Shown: in pieces, positions 10,394-18,724 of the stretch
Layout: each line of letters begins with the position of its first letter
How positions within the stretch are numbered: position 1 is the first letter of the stretch
NCBI GenBank assembly: GCA_963789825.1
Contig: CAWBME010000005.1
Coordinates: forward strand, 281,231-345,230
Length of the DNA: 64,000 bases
Source of the DNA: PFL42 sp963789825
GTDB taxonomy: Bacteria > Chloroflexota > Anaerolineae > Anaerolineales > E44-bin32
Reading direction: 5' to 3'
Notes under the pieces: model-generated
What the model was told of the DNA's origin: nothing
What the model saw: only the letters and a program-made list of their open reading frames with translations
Database searches by the model: none
Made by a program: the position numbers and the translations under genes

Positions 10394-10965
10394 CCACAAG
10401 CTCCGAGATCGGGACGGCCCCGAAGCGAGGACTCCTGCACGCGCTCACCGGCCGGCCGGAAAGGCCATATGCCAATTCCTACGCCGCCGGTGCGTTGCTG
10501 GGGATCGTGCTGTTCCTGTCGTTCTTCATCACCGGCAACGGCCTGGGCGCTTCCGGTGGGTTGAACCGGATGATCGTCTTCGTCGAAGACCTGATCGCGC
10601 CGGCCCACATCGACCGCACGCCCTACCTGATCGAGATGGCGGGCGGGGTGCGCAACGCCCTCGATAGCTGGGTGGTGTTCGTCGCCCTGGGGGCGCTGGT
10701 TGGCGGCTTTGCCTCTGGTTGGTTCAACGGTCGGCTGAAGGCGGAGACCAAGAAGGGGCCGCGCATTTCGGTGCGCACCCGCTGGGCGACGGCTTTCGTC
10801 GGCGGAGCGATCATGGGCTATGGCGCCCGCTTCGCCCGCGGTTGCACCTCCGGCCAGGCGCTATCCGGCGGAGCGACGCTCTCTGTCGGAAGTTGGGCGC
10901 TGATGTTCTGCATCTTCGGCAGCGCCTACGCCCTGGCGTACTTTGTGCGCCGTTTGTGGACATAG
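10390..10965 (+). CDS. YeeE/YedE family membrane protein (sulfur transport half-transporter)
   Basis: 191-residue integral membrane protein with about four helices. It carries the YeeE/YedE signature ARFARGCTSGQALSGGA, with Cys152 in the position that relays thiosulfate in the characterised TsuA transporter. TsuA is one chain made of two similar halves; here the halves are on two adjacent genes, so this protein probably pairs with the next one. The start overlaps the stop of the cytochrome b fusion (ATGA), consistent with translational coupling. It likely moves thiosulfate or a related sulfane-sulfur compound across the membrane for the neighbouring cytochromes. The substrate is inferred from family and context. 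Confidence 0.85.
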   Translation: MTTSSEIGTAPKRGLLHALTGRPERPYANSYAAGALLGIVLFLSFFITGNGLGASGGLNRMIVFVEDLIAPAHIDRTPYLIEMAGGVRNALDSWVVFVALGALVGGFASGWFNGRLKAETKKGPRISVRTRWATAFVGGAIMGYGARFARGCTSGQALSGGATLSVGSWALMFCIFGSAYALAYFVRRLWT

Positions 10966-10975
10966 GGAGGTCAGT

Positions 10976-12205
10976 ATGCCGCCGTTTCCGCTCCACCTCG
11001 AGTCCCTGGTCGGCCAGTACGGCAGCTACCTGGTCTTCTTGCTGATCGGTATCGCCTTCGGCTATGCGTTGGAGATTGCCGGCTTCGGCAACTCCATCAA
11101 GCTGGCCAACCAGTTCTACCTGAAAGACATGACCGTGCTCAAAGTGATGTTCACGGCGATCGTCGTGGCCATGGTGCTGATTTTCGGTGCCAGTGCCCTC
11201 GGCTTGCTGGACGTCAACCTGATCTGGGTCAATCCCACCTACCTGATCCCGGGGCTCGTCGGCGGCCTGATCATGGGCGTTGGCTTCATCGTCGGCGGCT
11301 TCTGCCCCGGCACCTCGGTGGTGGCAATGGCCACCTGGAAGATCGACGGCCTGTTCTATGTGCTGGGCACGCTGTTCGGCATCTTCCTGTTCGGTGAGAC
11401 CGTCGACAACTTCAGCGCCTTCTGGAACTCGACCTACATGGGCCGGTTGATGCTGCCCGAATGGCTGGGCGTGGATACCGGCGTGGTCGTGGTGGGCGTC
11501 GTGCTGATGGCGATCGGTATGTTCGCCGGCGCCGAGCAGCTGGAGCGCATCTTTGGCAAGAAGGACCTGAAGGCCGAGCCGCGCCGGCGTTTCGTCGGCG
11601 CCGGGGCACTGGTCGGGTTGGCGGTGGTGGTTGCGCTGATCGGTCAGCCGACCACCAAAGACCGCTGGCAGGCCGTATCCAGCGTCAAGGAAGCGGCGCT
11701 TGCCGAGCGGCAGGTCCAGATCGAGCCCGGGGAGCTGCTGAACCTGCTGCACGACCACGAGCTCAAGCCGATGCTGCTCGATGTGCGCGACGAGGCAGAC
11801 TACAACCTGTTCCATCTCGAACGGGCGATGCACGTGACGCCGGAGATGTTGCCCGAGCGGCTGGAGGAGTTCCAGCTCGAGGGCCCGACGACGGTGTTCG
11901 TGGTGATGAGCAATGATGAGCAGGCGGCAACAGAAGTATGGAAGACGCTGGTGGCCGAGAGTGTGCCCAACGTCTACGTCCTCTCGGGCGGCGTCAACGG
12001 CTGGCTCGACACCTTTGCCGCCGAGGATGAGCGCATCCAGCCGGCGGAGCCCGGCGCGCCGGACGCGCTGCGCTACACCTTCGCCGCGGCGCTGGGCTCA
12101 ACCTACCCGGCCGCCGATCCGAACCCCGGGGAGTATGCGTTGGAGTACCCGACGAAGATCAAGCTAGAACTGAAGCGCGGCCCGACCGGCGGCGGCTGCG
12201 GTTGA
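10976..12205 (+). CDS. YeeE/YedE membrane protein fused to a Cys-less rhodanese domain with GGGCG tail
   Basis: 409 residues. The first 230 or so form about six helices with the YeeE/YedE motif GGFCPGTSVVA (Cys110). Residues roughly 240-350 form a rhodanese-like domain (MLLDVRDEADYNLFHLERA ... VYVLSGGVNGW). The active-site loop that normally carries the catalytic Cys reads VFVVMSNDEQAA, so sulfurtransferase activity is not expected from it. After a linker the chain ends KRGPTGGGCG, placing a single Cys408 on a glycine-rich tail that resembles the C-terminal GGCGG arm of SoxY, which carries sulfur covalently. ATG 11 bases after the previous stop with GGAGGT upstream. Last gene of the OTR operon. 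The tail role is inference. Confidence 0.85.
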   Translation: MPPFPLHLESLVGQYGSYLVFLLIGIAFGYALEIAGFGNSIKLANQFYLKDMTVLKVMFTAIVVAMVLIFGASALGLLDVNLIWVNPTYLIPGLVGGLIMGVGFIVGGFCPGTSVVAMATWKIDGLFYVLGTLFGIFLFGETVDNFSAFWNSTYMGRLMLPEWLGVDTGVVVVGVVLMAIGMFAGAEQLERIFGKKDLKAEPRRRFVGAGALVGLAVVVALIGQPTTKDRWQAVSSVKEAALAERQVQIEPGELLNLLHDHELKPMLLDVRDEADYNLFHLERAMHVTPEMLPERLEEFQLEGPTTVFVVMSNDEQAATEVWKTLVAESVPNVYVLSGGVNGWLDTFAAEDERIQPAEPGAPDALRYTFAAALGSTYPAADPNPGEYALEYPTKIKLELKRGPTGGGCG

Positions 12206-12242
12206 AACCGCCAGACTGAGGCCGATCCCTGCGCCTCTGCCG

Positions 12243-12287
12243 AGCGACCCGCCAGGTCAAGGTGCGAACCGAGACCGGCGGGTCGCT
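12243..12287. terminator. Bidirectional terminator-like hairpin
   Basis: AGCGACCCGCC (12243-12253) pairs perfectly with GGCGGGTCGCT (12277-12287), and GGTC/GACC extend the stem past one bulged A. It sits between the convergent YeeE-rhodanese and murI genes. The T-run is weak. Confidence 0.55.
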
Positions 12288-12350
12288 GCGTTTGGATCAA
12301 GACCCATAGCGGTGGCGGCGGTGAGGGAGTCCTCGCTGACCAGGGTTCGT

Positions 12351-13169
12351 TCAAGCCCGCTGCAACGTGCCGCCCAGCCACACGGCGCGTTCAACCTCGG
12401 CGCCACTTGGCAACAAGCGCGGCAGCAACCCCGCCAGGCGCTGCGGGTCACCGGTGGTGAATAGCCGGGGCGGGCCGGGCTGACCTCGGACTGCCGTCAG
12501 GCGGCGCTCAGTGAGCAGTCGGGCCGCCTGGCGGGCAACGGCCGGCGAGGGGTCGATCACTTGAACGCCCGGTCCGGCCAGTTCCTCAATCAGCGGGATC
12601 ACGAATGGGTAGTGGGTGCAGCCGAGCACCAGCGTGTCGACGCCGCGCGCCAGCAAAGGCGCAAGGCCGCGCTGCACAATCGCTCGCGTCTCCGGCCCAT
12701 CGAAATCGCCGGCCTCGATGCGCTCGACCAGGCCGGGGAGGGTCTGGGGGATCACTTCGACGCCGCCGGCGAAGCGCTCGACGACCGAGGCGAACAGCTC
12801 GCCCTGGAAGGTGGCCGGCGTGGCCAGCACGCCCACCACCTTGCTGCGGGTGGTCGCCGCCGCCGGCTTGACGGCAGGTTCCATCCCCACAAAGGGGACT
12901 TCCGGGAAGGTCCGGCGCAAGTGCTGCAGCGCGGCGGCGGAGGCCGTGTTGCAGGCCACGACGATCAGCTTGGCGGCGTGATCCAGCAGGAAGCGGGTGA
13001 TGCCCTCGGAGAAGGCCTGGACCTGCTCAAGGGGCCTGGGACCGTAGGGGACATGCGCCTGATCGGCGAGGTAGACGACAGACTCATCCGGCAGGGTGCT
13101 GCGGATCTGACGCAACACCGAGAGCCCGCCGAGGCCTGAATCAAACACGCCGATGGGGGATTCGCGCAT
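12351..13169 (-). CDS. murI: Glutamate racemase
   Basis: Makes D-glutamate for peptidoglycan in the cytoplasm. The 272-residue protein begins with the family motif IGVFDSGLGGLSVL (Asp/Ser of the active site). It has both catalytic cysteines in their usual settings: VVACNTASA in the first half and LGCTHYPF in the second. Length is typical. No clear Shine-Dalgarno; ATG chosen because the conserved N-terminus begins four residues later. Stands alone, convergent with the sulfur operon; the amidotransferase gene downstream of rplS ends 35 bases upstream and may be co-transcribed. Confidence 0.95.
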   Translation of the reverse strand: MRESPIGVFDSGLGGLSVLRQIRSTLPDESVVYLADQAHVPYGPRPLEQVQAFSEGITRFLLDHAAKLIVVACNTASAAALQHLRRTFPEVPFVGMEPAVKPAAATTRSKVVGVLATPATFQGELFASVVERFAGGVEVIPQTLPGLVERIEAGDFDGPETRAIVQRGLAPLLARGVDTLVLGCTHYPFVIPLIEELAGPGVQVIDPSPAVARQAARLLTERRLTAVRGQPGPPRLFTTGDPQRLAGLLPRLLPSGAEVERAVWLGGTLQRA

Positions 13170-13203
13170 GGCCGTCGATGCTGGACCCGGGTCGGACCGG
13201 CGG

Positions 13204-13932
13204 CTAGCCCGCCGCGCCCCGGGCTGCGGCGATCAAGCCGGTGAATAGGGCTGCCGAGCGATCTTCCGCCGGCATCCGCTCGGGGTGCCATTGTACTCCG
13301 AGGTAATGGGGATGGCCCTCCAACTCCGCCGCCTCAATCACGCCGTCGGGCGCGAAGGCCGTAGGTCGCAGTCCGGATCCAGGCAGGTCGATCGCCTGGT
13401 GATGGGCGCTGTTGACCTGCAGGATCGTGGCACCGAGGCAGGCCGTCAGCGCACTGCCGTCGGTGACGGTCACTGCATGGACCGGCTGCTCGGAGGGTTG
13501 ATCGTCCGCATCGTGACGGATGGGACCGGGGCGCTGGCTGGGCAGGTCTTGGAACAGCGTGCCGCCGGCGGCGACGTTGATCAGCTGCAGGCCGCGGCAG
13601 ATCGCCAGCAGCGGGCTGCCCTCGTCCGCCGCCCAGCGGGCAAGCTGCAGTTCGGTCTCGTCCCGGGCGGCATCCAGGCTGTGCAGGCCGTCGATGGGCG
13701 TCTGGCCATAGCGCTGCGGCGAGACATCGCCGCCTCCGGTCAGCAGCAGCCCGTCTAGCCGCTGATAGAGCACGCGCAGCGTATCGCCGAGGAGGCCATA
13801 GGGGATCAACAGCGGCAGGCCACCGGCGCGTTCAACCGCTCGCACGTAGGCCTGGATGCGGTCGGCGAGTGGACCCGAGGACTTGCTCGTAGGCAGCGTT
13901 GTGGTCAGGCCGATCAGTGGTGCCTGAAGCAT
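13204..13932 (-). CDS. Class I glutamine amidotransferase-like protein (gamma-glutamyl-GABA hydrolase type)
   Basis: 242-residue PuuD-like peptidase C26 protein. It shows the nucleophile elbow LLAICRGLQLINV with the catalytic Cys, an HHQAI motif, and the catalytic His/Glu in GVQWHPE. These enzymes hydrolyse gamma-glutamyl amides such as gamma-glutamyl-GABA. The frame is open far upstream, but that extension is not protein-like and overlaps rplS on the same strand; the first sensible start is the ATG at 13932 (MLQAPLIGLTTT). Located between rplS and murI on the same strand, behind the rplS terminator. Exact substrate not determinable. Confidence 0.85.
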   Translation of the reverse strand: MLQAPLIGLTTTLPTSKSSGPLADRIQAYVRAVERAGGLPLLIPYGLLGDTLRVLYQRLDGLLLTGGGDVSPQRYGQTPIDGLHSLDAARDETELQLARWAADEGSPLLAICRGLQLINVAAGGTLFQDLPSQRPGPIRHDADDQPSEQPVHAVTVTDGSALTACLGATILQVNSAHHQAIDLPGSGLRPTAFAPDGVIEAAELEGHPHYLGVQWHPERMPAEDRSAALFTGLIAAARGAAG

Positions 13933-13959
13933 CTCGCCTCGCTCGCCCGAAACAAGAAG

Positions 13960-13984
13960 CGGGTTCGGGCTTGACCCGAACCCG
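13960..13984 (-). terminator. Rho-independent terminator of rplS
   Basis: Perfect 10-bp stem CGGGTTCGGG / CCCGAACCCG with a five-base loop. On the minus strand it is followed by CTTCTTGTTT, a T-rich tail. It lies about 65 bases after the rplS stop. Confidence 0.75.
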
Positions 13985-14048
13985 ACACATGTCGAGCTTG
14001 GAACTGTTGCGCGGCGCGGATCCGACACGCTGTCCGCCGCGCTCGTAG

Positions 14049-14399
14049 CTAGGCCTTGCGCTTCTCGGTCAGCCGTGCTCGCTTGCCCGTGCGGCCGCGC
14101 AGGTAGTACAGCTGCGCCCGGCGCACGCGTGCCTGGCGTTGAACCTCGACCTTTTCGATGCGCGGCGAGCGAAGCAGAAAGGTGCGCTCGACGCCGATGC
14201 CATGCGAGGCGGTGCGGCGGACGGTGAAGTTGGCGTTGTTGCCGCCGTTGCGCAGGCGGATCACCGTGCCGCGGAACTCCTGGATGCGCTCGCGGTCGCC
14301 TTCCTTGATCCGGACATGCACGTTGACCGTGTCGCCAGGGTTGAGCTGGGGGATGTTGGGATTGGCCGCAGCTTCCACGGCTCTCAACGTTTCCTGCAT
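14049..14399 (-). CDS. rplS: 50S ribosomal protein L19
   Basis: Large-subunit protein at the interface with the small subunit. The 116 residues match L19 closely: PGDTVNVHVRIKEGDRERIQ, EFRGTVIRLR, SHGIGVERTF and VRRAQLYYLRGRTGKRARL. The ATG at 14399 (MQETLRAVEAA) is preceded by AAGGATGGG. An upstream in-frame extension is not L19-like and was excluded. It appears monocistronic; the usual trmD/rimM partners are not adjacent. A GC hairpin lies in the leader. Confidence 0.96.
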   Translation of the reverse strand: MQETLRAVEAAANPNIPQLNPGDTVNVHVRIKEGDRERIQEFRGTVIRLRNGGNNANFTVRRTASHGIGVERTFLLRSPRIEKVEVQRQARVRRAQLYYLRGRTGKRARLTEKRKA

Positions 14400-14430
14400 G
14401 ATGACCCATCCTTGCCTGAGGGCAAACGAC

Positions 14431-14455
14431 CGCCGCCCCACGCTTCCGGGCGGCG
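14431..14455 (-). promoter_or_regulatory. Hairpin in the rplS 5' leader
   Basis: CGCCGCCC (14431-14438) and GGGCGGCG (14448-14455) can pair about 30 bases upstream of the rplS ATG. L19 leader structures that control synthesis are known in some bacteria. I cannot match this hairpin to a known L19 leader family, so a regulatory role is only a possibility. Confidence 0.3.
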
Positions 14456-14836
14456 CAGGCAGGCATTTTACCACGGTCTGGGCACCCCTGTCCATGCCGC
14501 GCGGAGTTCAGCCGGCGGGTGCGCCCCTGCGGGCAGGAAGGGCTCCACGCAGGGGAACCCCCACCCCCGCCCCCCGCACTCCCCCTGTCCGGGGGTGCGT
14601 TCCCAGGGGCTCGAGGTTCGTCACTGGGGAGGGTTGATGGGGGCTGTGGGCGGGGCTGCCTCGGCGACCCAGCTTCCCTGCACGGGCCTGGCCGGCCTTG
14701 ACCAGGCGCCGAAGCTCGGTGAAGCGAGGTTCGGGCACCGCCGTTGAGCGCCATACGGGATGGAGCCGATGGGGCGGTGACAATGCTCAGGCTCCGGTTC
14801 TGAGGGGGTGAGGCAATGCCCAGGCGGGGGCCGCCG
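14456..14836. other. Non-coding stretch, no gene recognised
   Basis: GC-rich spacer between rplS and the PD40 lipoprotein gene with runs of C and G. It probably holds the rplS promoter on the minus strand. I see no reading frame with recognisable content and no RNA gene. Confidence 0.35.
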
Positions 14837-15817
14837 TCAAGGCGCTTGCCGGTAGGCGACGTACAAGTCAGCCTCGATCAGCTTCCCTTCCTCGACAAAA
14901 TGGTGCACGAAAACAAGATTCCCGGCGGGGTCCAGCGTCGGCTCGCCGGCGAAGCTCGAGACGATGAGCTCAGCCGAGCCCCAATCCACGCCGGCCCAAC
15001 GTGCGCGGTAGACGGCGGGGGCCCCCTGATACCAACGCGTGAACCACAGTTCCTTGCCGTCGGGCGTCAGGTACGGCCAGCCTTCGTCCTCAGGCGTGTT
15101 CACCGCTGCCAGTGCGGTCGGGGCGGACCAGCCGTCCCCCACTCGGACCGTTGTCCACAAGTCACGGCCGCTTCCCGTCTCGCTCTCGCCATGGAACACC
15201 ATCCGGCTTCCGTCGGCGGAGAGATGCATCTCGCCCGCCTGCAGGTCGCGGTTGAGCTGCTCGCCGGCGTTGCGCCACCCCGAGGCCACACCCTGGCGTA
15301 GCGTGGCTGTCCACAAGTCAACATCCCGGAAGTTGCCCGGGCGGGCGGAGCAGAACCAAAGTTGCTCACCGAGGAGGAACGGGCACCCGTCCAACGCGGG
15401 CTGCCCGAGGTCCTGGAGTTCAAGGAGTACGGGCTCGCCCCAGTCACCGGTGCTAGCTGTGGAGAGGTAAATGCCGGTGACCCCGTCGCCGACCTGCTGC
15501 TCTGCCGGTATGGCCAGATCGGGCGTGAACCAGAACAACAGGCTCTGACCGTCCGCCGAAAGGAATGGCAAGTCCTCGGCTCCGGCGGTGTTGATCGGGC
15601 CGGGCAGAGGAACGGGATCGGACCAGCCAGGGTTGTGAACCCTCGGTGGATAGCGGTCGGTGTCCGGAGTCCGCTTCACGGCCTGCTGCGGGATCTGGGT
15701 CAAGCGCGAGGTTGGCGCGACCGTCGCCGTGGGAGGCGCAGGTGCACATCCCGAAAGAAGGACGGAGAAGGTCAGGGACCAGGCGGCGACTTGGCTTGCT
15801 CTGAGAGAGCTCATCAA
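14837..15817 (-). CDS. PD40/TolB-like beta-propeller lipoprotein
   Basis: 326-residue secreted lipoprotein. The signal peptide ends in the lipobox VLLSGC (acylation at about Cys23), followed by a Pro/Thr-rich linker. The rest contains WD40-like PD40 repeats of the kind found in TolB: LPFLSADGQSLLFWF, EMHLSADGSRMVFHG, WPYLTPDGKELWFTR, EPTLDPAGNLVFVHH, each a strand pair around a D-G turn. Such proteins usually bind other proteins or sugars at the cell surface; no catalytic motif is seen. Transcribed alone. Function unknown beyond fold and location. Confidence 0.8.
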   Translation of the reverse strand: MMSSLRASQVAAWSLTFSVLLSGCAPAPPTATVAPTSRLTQIPQQAVKRTPDTDRYPPRVHNPGWSDPVPLPGPINTAGAEDLPFLSADGQSLLFWFTPDLAIPAEQQVGDGVTGIYLSTASTGDWGEPVLLELQDLGQPALDGCPFLLGEQLWFCSARPGNFRDVDLWTATLRQGVASGWRNAGEQLNRDLQAGEMHLSADGSRMVFHGESETGSGRDLWTTVRVGDGWSAPTALAAVNTPEDEGWPYLTPDGKELWFTRWYQGAPAVYRARWAGVDWGSAELIVSSFAGEPTLDPAGNLVFVHHFVEEGKLIEADLYVAYRQAP

Positions 15818-16074
15818 TCGATCATGGCGGATTCATACAGAGATACAGCCTGTCGGCGGCGCAGGTTGCGCTGGGTCCGGCCAGGCGATCAGGCTGGAAG
15901 CGCAGGCGCCAGCTGCCAGCTCGCGCTCTTGGGCGGGGGCCCCGGCCGCGTGGTGGGCCGATCCTGTGAGGGCCTCGACCACCGTGCGCGTGCTGCCAGG
16001 AAGGGAGCCTCGCCGGGGGACCTCGTTCGACCCGGGCCCGCCCAGCCGAACGCGACCCCCGGACCCGACCGGCC

Positions 16075-16608
16075 TCAAGTCGGGATCAGGGACTTCCGCG
16101 CCAGCAACAGCCCGGCGAGCGACTTGGCATCCTCCAGCATTCCGGACTCGACCAGGCGCGCCAGCCCTGTCAGGGGGACCTTCTTGATCTGCAAGTCCTC
16201 ATCGGCATCCGGCTCCAGCGGTGCCGGGGTGAGCGCGCCAACCAGGTACAGGTGGAGGTACTCGCTCGAGTAGCCTGGAGCCAGGTAGAAGCCCCCGAGG
16301 CGCTTGATCCTTCCCGGTGACATGCCGATTTCCTCGCGGCATTCGCGCACGGCGCACGCCTCGGGTGTCTCCCCGGGCTCGAGCGTCCCCGCCGGCAGTT
16401 CGAGCATCATCTTGCCGCAGGAATGCCGGTACTGGCGCACGAACCAGACGTTGCCCTCGCTGTCAAGCGGCACCAAGGTGATGGCCTGCGGATGATCGAC
16501 GACCTCGACCTGCATCGTCTCGCCATCCGGCCGGCGCACCGTGTCGACGTGGACCGAGAAGGCCCGGCCGTGGAAGCTCTCTTCGGATCCGAGGACAGTG
16601 TAGGACAT
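16075..16608 (-). CDS. Nudix hydrolase, ADP-ribose pyrophosphatase-like
   Basis: 177-residue cytoplasmic pyrophosphohydrolase. The Nudix box is complete (G-x5-E-x7-REUxEExGU), from G in AGTLEPGE through RECREEIGM, and is preceded by the strand FVRQYRHSCGKMMLELPAG typical of ADP-ribose/NDP-sugar pyrophosphatases. The start MSYTVLG at 16608 was preferred over an ATG 23 codons upstream because the upstream ATG lies inside a perfect terminator hairpin, while AGGAG precedes 16608. Probable role: clearing ADP-ribose or related nucleotide sugars. Confidence 0.88.
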   Translation of the reverse strand: MSYTVLGSEESFHGRAFSVHVDTVRRPDGETMQVEVVDHPQAITLVPLDSEGNVWFVRQYRHSCGKMMLELPAGTLEPGETPEACAVRECREEIGMSPGRIKRLGGFYLAPGYSSEYLHLYLVGALTPAPLEPDADEDLQIKKVPLTGLARLVESGMLEDAKSLAGLLLARKSLIPT

Positions 16609-16663
16609 CAGCCTGGTCTCCTGCTCGCGGCCCACCCCAGTGTTCGGGGCCTGCGTGAATGAA

Positions 16664-16690
16664 CGGGGTTCGGACATCGTCCGAACCCCG
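16664..16690. terminator. Terminator-like perfect hairpin
   Basis: CGGGGTTCGGAC (16664-16675) and GTCCGAACCCCG (16679-16690), a 12-bp perfect stem with a three-base loop. It lies between the LysM lipoprotein gene and the Nudix gene and would end transcription of the LysM gene. Confidence 0.6.
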
Positions 16691-16749
16691 GCGGAATTCG
16701 CTCGCGCGTGCAGCGGCTGATCAGCAGGCTTGATGCTGCCAGCAGGACC

Positions 16750-17271
16750 TCAGCTCTCGCAGGGGATCGTCAGCTCCTGACCCGGGAAGATCAGCCAGGG
16801 GGAGACAATGTTGTTGGCGGCGGCGATCTCCTTCCAGAAATCCGGATCATAGCCCAGGTTGATCGAGATGCGGAACAGCCGATCCCCTGGCTTGACCACG
16901 TACTTGTACGGGCAGCTGGGCCGGGCGGTAGGGACGGCTGTCGCCACCAGCGCCGGGGTCGGGGTCACCAGCGGGGTCGTCAGAAGCCCCGTGGGCGTCG
17001 GTGGGGCGGCCGTCGGGACAGTTCCACCGGGTGCCTGCGTCGCCTGGGGCTGTGCGCCGCCGCCCGCCGCCTGGGCAGTCTGTGTCAGCAGCGCGTAGCG
17101 CACGGCCTCCATCGTGGCCTGCAGGCCGGAAGAGGCCCCGGGGGTGCCGGCAGGCGTGCCGGCGCCTCCCGTGGCGGGTGGCGGGGTGGACGCGCTCCGG
17201 CTGCAGGCGGAGGCGGTCAGAAGCAGCAGCAGCGCCAGCAGCAAGTAGGGCAAACGGCGCGAGACCAACAT
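16750..17271 (-). CDS. LysM-domain lipoprotein
   Basis: 173 residues: signal peptide with lipobox LTASAC (acylation at about Cys23), a long Ala/Thr/Pro linker, and one C-terminal LysM domain (YVVKPGDRLFRISINLGYD ... GQELTIP) that binds N-acetylglucosamine-containing glycans such as peptidoglycan. The domain sits at the C-terminus, so the protein probably tethers the cell envelope rather than acting as an enzyme; no catalytic domain is present. Monocistronic with a strong terminator hairpin behind it. Confidence 0.85.
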   Translation of the reverse strand: MLVSRRLPYLLLALLLLLTASACSRSASTPPPATGGAGTPAGTPGASSGLQATMEAVRYALLTQTAQAAGGGAQPQATQAPGGTVPTAAPPTPTGLLTTPLVTPTPALVATAVPTARPSCPYKYVVKPGDRLFRISINLGYDPDFWKEIAAANNIVSPWLIFPGQELTIPCES

Positions 17272-17486
17272 TGGTTCCTCCCGTGGGTCCTCCGGGGATC
17301 GGACGCAGACCCAGACGCCCCAACGGCCGGCATGCTAGCACAGCCGTAGGGGAGCGTCAAGCGGCCATGAGGGCCCAGCGCTCCATCGGTGCAAGACTCG
17401 TGCCGCGCGGCAGCCTTGCCAGCGCCAGGTGCGGACGGCGGAATCGGGTGGGGGCAACCCGACTGGGCAGCCCGGCCCGGTGCGTC

Positions 17487-18651
17487 TCAGTGCAAGCTTT
17501 GCAGGATGGTGGTGACGATGGTGGCGCCGGAGCCACCGACGTTCTGGGCCATGCCGAGGTGTGCCCGGCTCAGCTGATTGCGACCGGCCTCTCCCCACAA
17601 CTGGCGCACCACCTCGACGATCTGGTACACGCCGGTTGCACCGACCGGGTGGCCGCGTGCCTTGAGGCCGCCATGCGTGGCGATCGGCAGTCGGCCATCC
17701 GCCCCCAGCTCACCGTCCAAACCCATCCGGGGGCCCTGACCGGGCGCGGCGAAGCCGCCCGCCTCGAGCGAGAGGGCGGACATGATGGAGAAGGCGTCGT
17801 GCAGCTCGAAGAAGTCGATGTCCTTAGGCCCAACCCCGGCCATGGCGTAGGCTCGAGCAGCCGAACTCCTCGGCTGCCTGCAGGCGCAGCGGCTCGCGCC
17901 GATCGTGGATGGCGAGGCTGTCGGTGGCGCTGGCACTGCCCGCCACACGCAGCGGGGCGCGGCCCGAGCGCGGGGAGAAGCGGTCCAGCGGCGCCAGCAA
18001 CACGGCCGCCGCTCCGTCGCCGATCGGGGAGGCGTCCAGCAAGTTGATCGGATCGCAGATCATGCGCGCCTTGCGATACGCCTCGGCGCTGATGCGATCC
18101 TGCAGCCGGGCATAGGGATTGCGCGAGGCGTTGTCATGCGCCACGATCGAGAAGGGGGCGAAGTCCTCGTGCTTCCAGCCATACTCGTACATATAGCGCT
18201 GCATGATCAGCGCGTTCAGGGCGACGAAGCTTGGGCCATGCGGCACTTCGAAATCGGCATCCGCCGCCGAGGCCAGGCCGAGCGTCACTTCGGAGACGAG
18301 CGTTTCGGTCATCTTCTCGACGCCGACCACCAGCGCCACGTCGACTTGGCCCGAGGCGACCGCCAACCATCCGGCGCGGAACGCCGAACCCCCCGAGGCG
18401 CAGGCGGACTCGGCCTTGAAGGCCTCGATCCCGCGCAGACCGGACCAGTCGGCGATCTGGGCACCCAGGTTCAGCTGGCCGTGGCGGCCGCAGGCTGCCA
18501 GCATGTTGGCGACGACCAATAGATCGACCGAGTCGACGCCGGCATCCTGGCGCACAGCCTGCACGGCGGCGCCGGCGAGCTCGAGGGTTGATTGCCCCCA
18601 GTGCTCGCCGACGGGCAGCATGCCGTATCCGAGAACGCCTACGTTTCGCAT
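17487..18651 (-). CDS. Thiolase-family protein, probable acetoacetyl-CoA thiolase (one frame break)
   Basis: Likely condenses two acetyl-CoA to acetoacetyl-CoA for the mevalonate pathway. The SCP2/archaeal-type thiolase fold shows the nucleophile Cys in ESACASGGSAF, the HDAFS motif, and THGGLKARGHPVGATG with its catalytic His. One base is gained near 17858, in the stretch reading GAGTTCGGCTGCTCGAGCC; thiolase sequence continues directly in the next frame (ARAYAMAGVGPKDI), so the gene is treated as intact at about 387 residues. Last gene of the operon HMG-CoA reductase - HMG-CoA synthase - thiolase-like - DUF35 - thiolase. In archaea this thiolase, DUF35 and HMG-CoA synthase form one complex. 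Confidence 0.88.
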
Positions 18652-18665
18652 CGCACCTTGACAAG

Positions 18666-18704
18666 CGGACAGCCTGCCGGCAGAGTGACCCAGCAGGCTG
18701 TCCG
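18666..18704 (-). terminator. Hairpin between DUF35 and thiolase genes
   Basis: Perfect 12-bp stem CGGACAGCCTGC / GCAGGCTGTCCG with a 15-base loop, inside the 73-base gap between two same-strand operon genes. No T-run follows, so it may be an mRNA processing or stability element rather than a full terminator. Confidence 0.4.
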
Positions 18705-18724
18705 GCGAGTGTCGTCCGGAGGTT

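Noticed and set aside
13204..14754. A single 516-residue protein covering the amidotransferase and rplS region
   Set aside because: The N-terminal two thirds are compositionally random and overlap rplS in another frame on the same strand; the enzyme motifs start only after 13932.
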